NCBI RefSeq assembly: GCF_001039355.2
Contig: NW_019775557.1
Span: 47,398-111,397 of the forward strand
Direction: 5' to 3'
Source: Lingula anatina
Lineage: Eukaryota > Brachiopoda > Lingulata > Lingulida > Lingulidae
DNA: 64,000 bases
Shown here piece after piece: positions 1-11,667 of this stretch. The notes beneath the pieces were generated by a model. That model worked only from the letters and a program-made list of their open reading frames with translations. It made no database searches and was not told the origin of the DNA. The position numbers were made by a program, and so were the translations under genes. Position 1 is the first letter of the stretch; each line of letters begins with the position of its first letter.

Positions 1-80
1 GTCAGTGAAGTAGGATATGGTCAGTGACATCACATAATGTCAGTGGTCAGGAATCTCACACAATGTCTAGTGAGGTATCA
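1..80. repeat. Edge of a degenerate GTCAGTGA tandem repeat
   Basis: The first 80 bases contain three GTCAGTG starts spaced about 19 bases apart and then a degenerate GTCTAGTGAGG. It looks like the right end of a minisatellite that continues beyond the left edge. Confidence 0.45.
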
Positions 81-1940
81 TCAGCAGTTTTTTGAAATAT
101 TGAAGCTTGAATGCTTGGCTTTATTTCACTGTGCCACAGAAGAATGAATTAATGAGAAATTATCCCCAGATTGTTAAGTCAGATGGATAGTGGGGGTTCA
201 AGTAGGGTGGGAGGGTGGAGACTCTCTTAACAGATCAACTATATGTAGCAGAGTATAAAACAACAAATCGACAATATACCATAAATCTAGGATCAGCTCC
301 TTTATTTTAATTTCCACATGTACATCAGACGAACGCCTACTAGCTCAAGAACAACGAAGAATGACAAAGAATAGTATGGCGCGGAAAATTTATATTTCCC
401 GCTCACGTGACTGTAAAGGCAGGAATATATAACGCAATACCTTGACACCTTGTCACCCTTTTACATATAAATACAATGTTAGTCAGTGAGATGTATGATA
501 TACTCATGCTATATATCACACCCCATGTGGTATGAACACAATTTGATGTCATGCTTACTTTGTACCTCCCTCCATGTAGCTGGTGACCATTGTATCTGAC
601 CTATGTCATTGCTGTGTAATGTTTTCATGCATGATGAGTGCGTGCCGTCAGGTTCAGTAGACATGTCGAGGTCCATTGTTCTGAACACCTGTAGTGGTAT
701 AAATAAGAGATGAAGTGGGTAGAGAAATCTGGTCGATTTTTTATCAAATTATGTTATGATACGTTACATTATGTTATGTAACATTACAATGTGGTACAGT
801 GTAGTGTTGTGTAGAAGACCATAAAATGTAGGCAACAGTACAAACTGGAATACATAGAAATTGAATTGATGATGAATGTCATGCCTAACTAACACCCCCA
901 CCTTTCAATAAAAAAATTGAAAGCAAGTAAATAAATTAAGATATTTGTTAATTATGTATTACATACAAGGGTCATTATAAAAGGTGGATAAGGATGTGAT
1001 ATAATATTGGTTCATATTTGGTCTAATGTACTGGAAGATACATTTTGACAAACCCTGTGGATGAATTCCTCAGCAAATGTTCACTTCTCTTAAAACTCAC
1101 TATGCATTCTGGGAGTTCATAACACAGGAAATGATGTAGCATTTTGAAAACAAAAAGATAATCCAATTTTGAAAACTCGTCTCTACAGCATGTAAACAGA
1201 GACAATGAATGATAGTTTTTTTTTTTCTTTTTTGACAGGTGGGGCGTGATATCTAAAAGTTCACTTCTCTTTCAACCCACTAGAAAACGTACACACTCCA
1301 ATGTTTAGAATTCTTAGACTGACTTATTTCTGTGTTCACTGAACTGGAACTCTTCCTGCCACTGAGATAAACCGTATATCATTTACTGGTGACCTTTAGT
1401 TCTTGTTCCTATTTCTGCATTTGCCCACTGACATTTATAGAAAGTTTTGGTAATTTGTCTGAAAGGGTCATGGATTTGACACAACCCCCTCCATGCCCCC
1501 TTTTCGCTCTTTCTTCCTTAAAACCCTGCTCTATATACCCCTCCTCTTTTAAGTACCAGTATGCATTCTGCTCATCTTTGACATTCAGCTTGTAAGTCAA
1601 CAGTAAGCATAATGGATCAGTATTGTATAACGTTCCATCTTGGTCAGTTGTGATTTTTTCTGAACTAAATACCAGAGATAATTTGTTCTAATTGGTTTAA
1701 TAATAGCTTTATGTGAAAAAGTTGATATTTCTTGGCTAATTTATTATTGATGTGGTGAAAAGTGGAAACTCTTCATTTATTTAGGGGTAGTCAGTGAAGC
1801 AGATGACAATTTTTTGTTGTGTAGGCTCTAAGCCAATCTCTTCCCAGTCAATAACCCCTGCAGTGACTCTGAGAATACTCCACTTAAAGCCATCCGCTAT
1901 CCAGCCCAAGGATGAGATTTTGATGGTGACTCTCTTTAAC
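81..1940. other. Noncoding, no gene seen
   Basis: AT-rich sequence with no credible coding exon; the short open frames here have no recognisable content. A locally self-complementary GTTAC/ATTATG stretch lies near 750-795. At 588-615 GTGACCATTGT is followed by CTGACCTATGT, words shared with the TGACC cluster at 53.6 kb. Confidence 0.5.
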
Positions 1941-1950
1941 TAAGCTCAAG

Positions 1951-2625
1951 CTCTGTATCACCCTGAGTTTGAGAGTACTGACAGTGACTCTCCTCTATAC
2001 TGGGTAGAGGAGAGTACTGACAGTGACTCTCCTCTACCCAGTATCGATATGTTCTCTATCACCCTGAGTTTGAGAGTACTGACAGTGACTCTCCTCTACC
2101 CAGTATATGTTCTCTATCACCCTGAGTTTGAGAGTACTGACAGTGACTCTCCCATAACCAGTATATGTTCTCTATCACCCTGAGTTTGAGAGTACTAACA
2201 GTGACTCTCCTCTACCCAGTATATGTTCTCTATCACCCTGAGTTTGAGAGTACTGACAGTGACTCTCCTCTACCCAGTATATGTTCTCTATCACCCTGAG
2301 TTTGAGAGTACTGACTGTGACTCTCCTCTACCCAGTATATGTTCTTTATCACCCTGAGTTTGAGAGTACTGACAGTGCCTCTCCTCTACCCAGTATATGT
2401 TCTTTATCACCCTGAGTTTGAGAGTACTGACATTGACTCTCCTCTACCCAGTATATGTTCTCTATCACCCTGAGTTTGAGAGTACTGACAGTGCCTCTCC
2501 TCTACCCAGTATATGTTCTCTATCACCCTGAGTTTCAGAGTACTGACAGTGACTCCCATAACCAGTATATGTTCTCTATCACACCGAGTTACATAGCACT
2601 CCTCTACCCAGTATTTATTTGTGAT
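1951..2625. repeat. 58-bp minisatellite
   Basis: The word CCCTGAGTTT recurs at 1961, 2062, 2120, 2178, 2236, 2294, 2352, 2410, 2468 and 2526, giving a 58-bp period over about ten copies with few substitutions. Each unit holds CAGTGACTCTCC, CTCTACCCAGTATATG and TTCTCTATCACC. Near 1992-2040 one part is inverted (TACTGGGTAGAGG against CCTCTACCCAGTA). The period is not a multiple of three, so the open frame across it is fortuitous. A shorter copy of the array lies at 3490-3720. Confidence 0.9.
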
Positions 2626-3488
2626 GCTTTAGGAGAGACTTCAGCTATTAGGTTAAACACCAAGAAGCATGGATATGACCTAGGCTGTATATACAGGTAC
2701 ATACAGTAAACCGTGGGTAGCAGCTTGGTACGTGATTGACCATAACAGAGTCAATTTCCTAAAAGAAATCCTTAATCCATCCCTAAAGGGGGAGGTGGGG
2801 TGGGGGGTTAAGCCCATTATGGAGAAAAAGTGAAGTTTTTGTACTGTCTGTAAAAGAGGCTACTTCATGTTTTTCTGGCAAGTTTTAATACTCTTGTAGA
2901 AGAGGCTTCTTCGTGGTTTTCTGGTTTAAATACCGTTCGTTCGTAGATAGGGCTATATAAATGGTTTTTTAGACAGAAAAGGCACGTTTTAATACTGTCT
3001 GTACAAGAGGCTACTTAATGGGTTTCTGGGTTTGTCTGTAGGAGAGAGTATCCCTGCGAGGCAATGTTCTGGAGATGGAAGCATGGCAATGGTATAGCAT
3101 GTGTGGTGAACCGTGGCTGGAATTGGAGCACAGTTGCAGTGATAATCACTTTTAGCTGTGGGCTCAGTACAGACATATGATATAGAATAACCAGATTGTA
3201 GGCAAGACCTCTGCCTGATGAAACAGATGACACTTGTGTGGTTTGTCTGTGATATGCCGACTACAAGCTAGATAGATATAATATGGTACACTGTGACAGA
3301 GGACTAAGGGTGGATGACAATGATATATATCTGTGCATCTTTTATAGATTTGGTGTGTTGATGTTTAGGTGAGTATAGAGACAGGTTACATGATAACAGG
3401 GAGTAATTAGGAGGATGTGTTGTGTTAAGTTGCAGGGGTGGGGTGGATTGATGGCTGTTTTTATCTCTCTCTCTCTCTCTCTCTCTCT
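2375..3488. repeat. Left copy of a ~1.1-kb direct duplication
   Basis: From the minisatellite tail through GTATTTATTTGTGATGC (2611) to the (CT)n at 3464-3488, the sequence repeats at 3490-4629 with an offset of about 1112-1114 bases. Substitutions and small indels separate the copies, for example GCATGG versus GCATCG at about 2667/3786. The copy stops at a single N. Confidence 0.85.
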
Positions 3489-3489
3489 N
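3489..3489. other. Single N at an assembly join
   Basis: One unresolved base sits exactly where a (CT)n tract ends and minisatellite sequence restarts, at the boundary of the two duplicated copies. This is typical of two contigs abutted rather than merged. Confidence 0.8.
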
Positions 3490-4572
3490 CTCCTCTACCC
3501 AGTATATGTTCTCTATCACTCTGAGTTTGAGAGTACTGACAGTGACTCTCCTCTACCCAGTATCGATATGTTCTCTATCACCCTGAGTTTCAGAGTACTG
3601 ACAGTGACTCTCCCATACCCAGCATATGTTCTTTATCACCCTGAGTTTGAGAGTACTGTCTCTCCCATCTACCCAGTATATGTTCTCTATCACACCGAGT
3701 TACATATCACTGACTCCTCTACCCAGTATTTATTTGTGATGCTTTAGGAGAGACTTCAGCTATTAGGTTAAACACCAAGAAGCATCGATATGACCTAGGC
3801 TGTATATACAGGTACATACAGTAAACCGTGGGTAGCAGCTTGGTACGTGATTGACCATAACAGAGTCAATTTCCTAAAAAAAATCCTTAATCCGTCCCTA
3901 AAGGGGGAGGTGGGGTGTGGGGTTAAGCCCATTATGGAGAAAAAGTGAAGTTTTTGTACTGTCTGTAAAAGAGGCTTCTTCATGTTTTTCTGGCAAGTTT
4001 TAATACTGCTTGTAGAAGAGGCTTCTTCGTGGTTTTCTGGTTTAAATACTGTTCGTAGATAGGGCTATATTAATGGTCTTCTGGACAGAAAAGGCATATT
4101 CTAATACTGTCTGTAGAAGAGGCTACTTAATGGGTTTCTGGGTTTGTCTGTAGAAGAGAGTATCCCTGCGAGGCAATGTTCTGGAGATGGAAGCATGGCA
4201 ATGGTATAGCATGTGTGGTGAACCGTGGCTGGAATTGGAGCACAGTTGCAGTGATAATCACTTTTAGCTGTGGGCTCAGTACAGACATATGATATAGAAT
4301 AACCAGATTGTAGGCAAGACCTCTGCCTGATGAAACAGATGACACTTGTGTGGTTTGTCTGTGATATGCCGACTACAAGCTAGATAGATATAATACGGTA
4401 CACTGTGACAGAGGACTAAGGGTGGATGGCAATGATATTTTTATGTGTATCTTTTATAGATTTGGTGTGTTGATGTTTAGGTGAGTATAGAGACAGGTTA
4501 CATGATAACAGGGAGTAATTGTGAGGATGTGTTGTGTTAAGTTGCAGGGGTGGGGTGGATTGATGGCTGTTT

Positions 4573-4629
<57 letters not shown>
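3490..4629. repeat. Right copy of the ~1.1-kb duplication
   Basis: It repeats 2375-3488, beginning inside the 58-bp minisatellite and ending in a longer (CT)n tract at 4576-4629. Here the tract continues into unique sequence (CATATATACATAC), so this copy probably carries the genuine right flank. Confidence 0.85.
4576..4629. repeat. (CT)n microsatellite
   Basis: About 27 uninterrupted CT units. Confidence 0.95.
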
Positions 4630-4636
<7 letters not shown>

Positions 4637-5792
4637 CATACATTTCTGAAATGTGCACATTCTTAAAAGAAAGAGAACACCTAAAATATATTTAAAAAAC
4701 AAACAACAAAATAATCATTGCATGAGGGAGATAGAGGAAGTAGACAGAAGAACACACATTTTCCTACTGTGAACAACAAGCTGTTAAAATGTGCAAAAAA
4801 ATCAATGAGGCATGAAAGCCTCCGAGACTCTTCTTCCATATTAGCTTTCAGCTGGGCACTTTAATTACCATGGGCTGACTCCAAACTCCGCACATGTTAT
4901 TGTAGATATGTAATTGCAAAACCACATCGCTATTATGTGATATGATTAATGCAATCAGATTTAAGTTATCTGACTGATTATTTTATTGGGTTTTTTTTTC
5001 ATCAGTAAAAAGTAATGTAAATGCCTGTTGATAATGTGTACCTAATGTAGGTGTGAATGATAACAGATTAAATCAGCTAATTCCTAATAGAATTTAATGG
5101 TTATTATTCATTCAGCTTTTTATATGTCACGTGCTGACATTGTTGGTTATCTGTGCTTTTTTTATACTTCTGTATGTTTACATAACAAAAATTAAATAAG
5201 TGAATAAAATAAATTTAAGAAAGGGTTATGTACCACATGGAAATCTGTTTTATTAAGATACATTTTTAATCTGCACCATAGTCATTTAGAAAGTGAATTG
5301 ATGAAATACATTTTTGTACCTGATAAAAATATGTAACAAATGATACGATGTTGCTTAGCAAATAAAAGTGTAGGAAGTTTAAAGAGAAATATTGTGGTTA
5401 ATGAATTTTATTATTTCCACTTTAGTACTTATAGTTTCCATTTTTCTAGATAGGGCATGAGAACTGGACCGATTATAATTTCAAAGGTCTTGTTACAGCT
5501 GCCTTCGTAGACTTCATACTGCACGGTCAATAGACCCATCCTCTTGGACAAAAAAAAAAACAAAAAAAATCACTGTGAATCAAAATTTGATGTAGGTTTT
5601 ATGCCATTGCCTTAGTTGGGTCATCTAAACTGGATAGACTACTTTTAAGTATGGAGGCCTATAAGCATACTATTAGACCTGAATTACTGGAAGGTTACGT
5701 TAGGTTTTCAGTTCTGTTTGCATTGCAGTAGGTGTGTTACACAGGAGGTTGCTGCAGATGTAGTTCATCTCTCTATCCACTCTATATATATA

Positions 5793-5839
<47 letters not shown>

Positions 5840-6460
5840 ATATATGACATACTGAAGACGTATGTAGATGTTACAGTAATATTAATATCCATGGGGTAGG
5901 TCCAATATACTGCAGAGTTTCACATCAGAATTTTAAGTTCAGTTGGTCTTAACTTTGAGAATGCATTCTTTCAGTCTACATTGGCCAAGATATGGCTGAT
6001 GTACCCAGTAGTAGTAACAGTAGAAGTGGTAGTCAACTTAAATGTGGCAAGTGAAACTTTCTTCAGTATGACTATTTACAGATGCCATGAATTTTCTCAT
6101 TATTTATTTATTTGTTTGTTTTGTTTGTTTGTTTTTTACGTATTCTTCTTTTATTTAAATCTTTTCTTCTCTTATCTTTGACCAAAGTAGACTTAAGATT
6201 TTTTTTTTATTTATTGTCATTATCATATTTTCTTAATTTTTAAGGGCTCTAGGTCTTCAAACAACCTATCTCTAAAGCTTAGTCTTCATCTGCTTAGTCA
6301 CATTAGGTTAGTTTTCAGAGCAGCTCTTTCTTTAAAATCCCATATAACTGGTAGAGAGCCTATAACATGTTATTAGCAGTCTACTATATTCTCTTTCTGC
6401 ATCTAGCCTTGACTTTTTTACAAATATTTGATATTAAAAACCTTGTCTTTGTTATTTTAT
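4630..6460. other. Noncoding, AT-rich
   Basis: No coding exon seen. A mixed (TC)n/(AT)n tract lies at about 5782-5855 and T-rich low-complexity sequence at 6100-6240. Confidence 0.5.
5782..5855. repeat. (TC)n/(AT)n compound microsatellite
   Basis: Alternating TATATA and CTCTCT blocks end in a long (AT)n run. Confidence 0.9.
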
Positions 6461-6462
6461 AG

Positions 6463-6536
6463 TAAAGCAGTGACCCCGAAAGCTGAGTGTAGTCATCTTA
6501 ACTTCAATTCCATTTAAGACTTGTGGAAAAATCACA
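6463..6536 (+). other. Candidate noncoding exon (weak)
   Basis: The acceptor context is TTTGTTATTTTATAG and the 3' edge is CACA|GTAAGT. All three frames contain stops, so if spliced it would be leader or lncRNA. It is supported by splice-site appearance alone. Confidence 0.2.
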
Positions 6537-7607
6537 GTAAGTTGCTATCTTGAATAAAGGCCATATTTATCTCCTTCCAGTTAATTGAGTTGTTTTCCCT
6601 ATGATTACCTTTATGGAGTATGGTTCGTCGCATATCATAAACAGACTGCGTCTCGTGATGTCGTTCGCGTGGAAACTTTTAGTGCGCTCGGATTCACATG
6701 TGAAACCTACCAGGATTTCACTGATGTTCGCTGTGGTGCAAGGTTGATTGTTGTCACTTAGTTTGTTTGCAAGCTTTGTTCATGGTGAAAACAATAATAT
6801 TAATTATGATGGTCTTGTTGTTATGGATGATTGCATCATTTTTTTGCCAGTCTATGGGACAGTCTACAGCAATTCACCCCCTCCTCTGTATTTTATTTTC
6901 CCCTTAAAATTTTTTTCATTTTTTTAAAATATATTTCATAGGAGAGAAAAATAATATGGTTGTGTCCACACTTGCTTAAACTAAACTGGCAAGAAAAGAA
7001 GTAAAAGGAAGTTTTACAGGAGTCAGATTATTTTATAGAAAAGGAAATGTTGGAAATTTTAATGACATTTAATAAAACTGAGGCCAGATCATGTTGTTAG
7101 ATTAAAGGCAAGCCCCCTCTTCTCTCGTTCTCTCTTTTTCCTTCTCTCTCTCCCTGTCTCTCCTTCATTCTTTTTTTTCTCTCTCTTTCACAAAAACCTT
7201 TTTGTGCTCACTTTTAGGTGTATGCTAATCTTTTTTCACAGACACATAAAAATGGAATCAGAATGGGTTCAGGTGACATCATCTTACTAGTACTCAGATG
7301 GTCACCAGCTCAACTGTAGTCCACCTATAGCTCCCATCCATCCATTCTGGTTGACTGCAAATGGCACTGGACTGGTGTCACTAAAATTGTCATCTTTAGG
7401 TACGTGTACCTGTCTCAAGTTGCACTTAACCAGTTGGGAGTTCTTCCATTGACGATTGACGATTGACGTTCCTCAGGTCAGCCTATAGCTTAACCCATTT
7501 ATCTCTTAACATATCTATCACTCACCATTTTAACACCCTGAGTTTAACAGAGTATATGAAAACTCGCCTCTATGATTACTATAATATTTTGCCTTTCTGG
7601 TAACACC

Positions 7608-7760
7608 CAGGGCTCCGTAACTCGAAAGCATCGTGCACTGCGACCGAGTGCAAGCATCTCAATTCCATAACTCGCACATACTTGCACCATATAATACACT
7701 GTAGCCTCTATGTGAAATCGCTATTCGCAATACGCCATGCTTTAGAGTTACGGGGCCCTG
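7608..7760. mobile_element. Small inverted-repeat element (MITE-like)
   Basis: The first 24 bases (CAGGGCTCCGTAACTC...) and the reverse complement of the last 24 (CAGGGCCCCGTAACTC...) match at 22 of 24 positions, enclosing about 105 bp. The CAGGG terminus resembles hAT-type termini, but the adjacent 8-mers (GTAACACC and GCCTCTAT) do not match, so no target-site duplication is seen. It has no coding capacity. Confidence 0.6.
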
Positions 7761-7885
7761 GCCTCTATCATCGTACATAATATCTGTCATTTGTTCCACC
7801 TCCCCCCTCCAAAAAGCAAATTCTCTATTGGAAATGACAGATGGACGGGCATGCTCAGATAAGAGAGCAAGTTTCCCATAGGCTG

Positions 7886-8028
7886 CATTCACAACAGTGG
7901 ACGAACTAGTCTGTGGATCAAATATGGGAACCCATTTAAAAGCTTGCCAGTGGAGATTACACAATAAGCATTCAAATGGGTCAGTCATATTTGATCCACA
8001 GACTATAGTTAATTGGCTGTTGTGAATG
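7886..8028. repeat. Fold-back inverted repeat
   Basis: A perfect 19-bp arm at 7908-7926 (AGTCTGTGGATCAAATATG) has its reverse complement at 7986-8004. Homology extends outward to CATTCACAACAG (7886) against CTGTTGTGAATG (ending 8028), and inward to CCCATTT (7931) against AAATGGG (7974). This gives a ~143-bp hairpin-forming unit. A 173-codon minus-strand open frame runs over this and the neighbouring element and is not a credible gene. Confidence 0.75.
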
Positions 8029-8451
8029 TGTCCATAATCTCTGAATCTCGGGGTGCTCAAAGTATTCTGCTTAAAGCCAGGTTTGTCAAGTCCAGCCTCT
8101 TCTTGCACATATCTAGCAAGCACCCAACCAATTAGCATGTTCTTTGAACCAAAATCCCCAACGCAAAAGAGCATATCCATAATAAACTAAGCAATTAGCA
8201 CTCCCTGTGAACCATGGCTGCCACAGTCTGTGACTGCATTGAAGTGGGATTTGATTTGACTCACATTTTTAGAGTCTCTTGCACAGGTTTGTTATGTACT
8301 CTCCTTGTTTTTTTATTTAATGATTTTTTTTATTGTTTTGTAATGATATAATTCTTGTCAACCATGCAGTTTATTCGTTTTTACCTTGTTAGTATGAGAG
8401 CAAGAGATTCTAGGATAGATGACAGATCTTTACTATGCAGAAATGGGGGCA

Positions 8452-8478
<27 letters not shown>
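8452..8478. repeat. (GT)n microsatellite
   Basis: About 13 GT units. Confidence 0.9.
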
Positions 8479-8482
<4 letters not shown>

Positions 8483-9333
8483 TCCATGCAAGCATGTGCT
8501 TTCGTAATTTCATTCAGGCCCATAGCCGTCAATTTCAAATGAGGAGGGGGATCTTTTTTCTCAAAAAAGTGGACCATTTACCATGAAAATTTGTACCTAT
8601 TTCAAATTTTACCTAGAGCGGACCTTTCCTCGGCAAAACATTCTCCCCTGGCTACAGGCCTGACATTAAAGTTATCTACATCAGTAGTGAATTTCTGCTG
8701 CAAACCACGGGCGCTTTCTAAACCCTGTTTTGGAGGGTAGCTGATTTGTAAGCTGCAAGCCTGTGTAAAGTCAGTGAGGTGTGAAGGCAAGCTTTGTGGT
8801 GTTCTTGTTTTTGAATTTTTGCTGTAAATGAGGCACAACTGCTCTTATTCTGGGTCACACTTGCTGTTGAGTCACTGGATTCAAAAACCCAAGGTGCTAC
8901 TTTTGTATTCTGTCTTACCTTTTTTTTCTTCTTTTTTTACCTGGGAAGTGTTGTGATAAGAGATTCAGAGTAAGTCAAGGTAAAAACCTGAGCAGTTTCT
9001 TTAGACTTTTTTTAATCAGTGTTGTTCTTCTTTACGAGAACAAACTCATTGTGTAGCTATAGTGTTTTTTGTGTGTTTTGGATCTTCTTTTACTGATAGG
9101 TGATAGACTTGAGACATTTTTCACTGAAGAAACAAAAAACTTTGAGTTTACATTTTCACTTTTGATGGCAAATTTGTAACAGTGATGGCATAAGCATTTC
9201 TTTGCAGTTATTTCTTTGTAATGAAGGGAAAGCCTGTTCTGAAACTTGATATTGACTTTATATCTAATGCATGGTGCACTTATACTGTTAAATCTCCACT
9301 ATTATATGATTGATTTTTTATTTTTATTTCCAG

Positions 9334-9379
9334 GTATGCTACAGAAGTTTTGACTCTGATGTCCTGAAAATGTAAAAAG
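9334..9379 (+). other. Candidate noncoding exon
   Basis: Acceptor TTTTTATTTTTATTTCCAG is followed by a 46-nt interval and donor AAAAAG|GTGAGA. All three frames close within it, and it contains minimal ATG-stop frames. It therefore cannot be an internal coding exon; a 5' leader or lncRNA exon on the + strand fits. Confidence 0.4.
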
Positions 9380-9746
9380 GTGAGATGATTTTTTTCTTTA
9401 TTTTCATTTCTTGAGAATATATATGTTCATTAAAGGGTAGAATTTTTTTGTCAAATGAGCAATTTTTGTGACTGATAGCCATAATTTGAAAAAAAAATAA
9501 TAAATTGCTGAAAAATACATATTTTCATTGGTTCTATCTTTTGAATACCTTCTAAAGACTGAAAAAAAAGAAGTATTCAAAATTGTCACCAAGGGGAAGC
9601 ACTGATGATCAGTAGAATCACAAACAGAACATGACAGGTTTTTGAGAGTTGAATGCATTTTGAAACTGATGGTGTAAGTAGAAATTCCAATTGTGTTGTG
9701 TTTCACCCCAACAGACAGAATAATATCAGTTATTTTGATTCCACTG

Positions 9747-9979
9747 TCTATGGGTGCATTTCCAGAGATTTAGAACGATCCAGAGATTTAGATCAATCCA
9801 GAGATTTAGATCGACCTAACTCCCTGGGGGTTCACGCTAAATTGCAGTCTTCCGAGCACGCACCATAGTTAATTACCCCCTTACAGCTTTTAGTAGGCGG
9901 GACAGACGCTTAAGCCGGCTAAGCTGACAGTAATCTAGTGAGACTCCCCACAGGGATAGATCGATCTAAAATCTATGGG
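9747..9979. mobile_element. Possible short non-autonomous element with 8-bp flanking repeats
   Basis: TCTATGGG occurs at 9747-9754 and 9972-9979, bracketing a 217-bp block. Inside, TTTAGATCGACCTA...CCCTGGGGG (from about 9803) is the inverted counterpart of CCCCACAGGGATAGATCGATCTAAA (ending about 9970). The left side also carries an 18-bp unit (TCCAGAGATTTAGA + CGA/CAA variants) three times from 9761 to 9814. The inverted repeats are not exactly at the direct-repeat borders, so the call is tentative. Confidence 0.35.
9761..9814. repeat. 18-bp tandem repeat, three copies
   Basis: Three consecutive 18-bp units begin TCCAGAGATTTAGA. In frame they read as a six-residue repeat (SRDLDR-like), but the surrounding frame is only 72 codons and is not convincing. 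Confidence 0.8.
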
Positions 9980-10311
9980 AATGGGGTCTATGACAGTACC
10001 CCTACAAGCAATGAACTAACCTTTGTCAGGTTAACAGCCCATGCATGGCTTCTTTTCCAGATTAGTGCGTGATATCGTATTGATGACAGGAAATTAGCTG
10101 AATATCCTGTAGTACTTTTTTTTTTTTTACTAAAATTGTCATGTAGAAATGGTTATTCTTACCACATTGAAATAATTCAAGAATAATTTCTCTTTCCATG
10201 CTTTTTTTATATTTAAACATACCTTGTTATGTGAAAATGCAAAATCTTATAACAAAGAAGTATTTCAAGCAAAGTTTCTTCCCTAAGCAAATAGCTTATT
10301 TAACCCCGAAT

Positions 10312-10329
10312 CCCCCCCCCCCCCCCCCC
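10312..10329. repeat. Poly(C) run
   Basis: About 18 consecutive C residues, prone to sequencing error. Confidence 0.9.
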
Positions 10330-10662
10330 ATTCTCTGACATTTCTGTTTACAATTATGCTATTACTTTGGTTATAATGGCATTTGATAGAGTTTTATCCA
10401 ACATTTTATTGAAAGGAAAAACGATTCTAAAGAATTCAGTGGCAGTTAGATTGGTTATATTCCAAATCTCTCTCAGATTTTAATAAAAACATGAATCCTT
10501 TCATGGTGACATGTCAACTGCTCAGAATTAATTATAAATCACAGACGTAATCTTCTTCACGGGTATTAAAAAGAGCAGGAAACCCATCATTGACAAGTTT
10601 CCCCTCAACAGATACAGTTGATTGGTTTCTCTTCCCCTCTCCAATCTCAGAAGCCATGGAAC

Positions 10663-10702
10663 ACTCTCTCTCTCTCTCTCTCACTCTCTCACTCTCTCTC
10701 TC
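10663..10702. repeat. (CT)n microsatellite, interrupted
   Basis: CT units are broken by CACTCTCTCA. Confidence 0.9.
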
Positions 10703-11434
10703 ATCACTGAAGCCATGCATGGAGCTGGCTAACACTGTTCACAGCATAATACGATCCCAGTATTTGGAACCTGATAATATAATTTTGATTTGTGCTATTC
10801 TTATTTCCTCCCTCTGCATTTGGGATTCTCAAAATTAATCAATTTATTCTCTTGATCATTATCTTTTTTCCTTGACATTGATGTCTGTCATATTTTCATG
10901 ACTGAAAGACGGCAGAACCTTATGTACTTCTATCAAATTTTTATAGTATAATTCTTTAAAAAATAAATACAAGAGAGAGAAAGGTAATTCTTAAGAATAT
11001 GTATTCCATTTGGACCCAGGTGTGAGTTTGTAAGATTGCACTCCTGTACTATAGATAATTCTTCATCTTAAATAACAATCTAGATTAAATGTGTTGTGGA
11101 TGTATGTTAATTGAAGCCTGTTCACATTGCCTTGTACCTCTTACCAAATTTAATGGAAGAAAAGACGAGAGAAAAGTAGCTGTATTTCAAGGATGAAAGT
11201 ATTCTCTTGGAAATGCCTTCAGCCTTGTCAGTGTATTATTACTGATTAATATTGTTTTTAACAAGGATGATAATATCCAAAATTAAAAAAGATGAAAATT
11301 TTTCATTACTCCCAGTTTTAAAAGACATTTTTATTTTGACAATTTTAAAAGTAGTCACTTCTGAGGTCAACTTTCTACCAGTATCTGATCTGCATATGAT
11401 AGTTGTCATGTTAACTGTTGCATCTTTGCTACGT

Positions 11435-11438
<4 letters not shown>

Positions 11439-11491
<53 letters not shown>
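11439..11491. repeat. (CT)n microsatellite
   Basis: About 26 CT units. Confidence 0.95.
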
Positions 11492-11495
<4 letters not shown>

Positions 11496-11667
11496 ACAAC
11501 AAGCCACACTGTTCCAATTTCACTAATGATACCCTTTATGTCATGGGAACTCTGGTGACATTACCCCAAAATTTTGATAATCATGTGGGTCCCATTCCCA
11601 TTTCAGTCAAGGTTCGCCTTTCAAGATATTCACCCTCCTCCCATTTCCTCCATCTTTTATTACACAG

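Noticed and set aside
2455-3747. Repetitive peptide frames over the minisatellite
   Set aside because: The 58-bp unit shifts frame at every copy, so these are by-products of a repeat with few stops.
7659-8180. 173-codon minus-strand open frame
   Set aside because: It overlies the right part of the 7608-7760 inverted-repeat element and the 7886-8028 fold-back; no domain recognised and no splice or promoter context.
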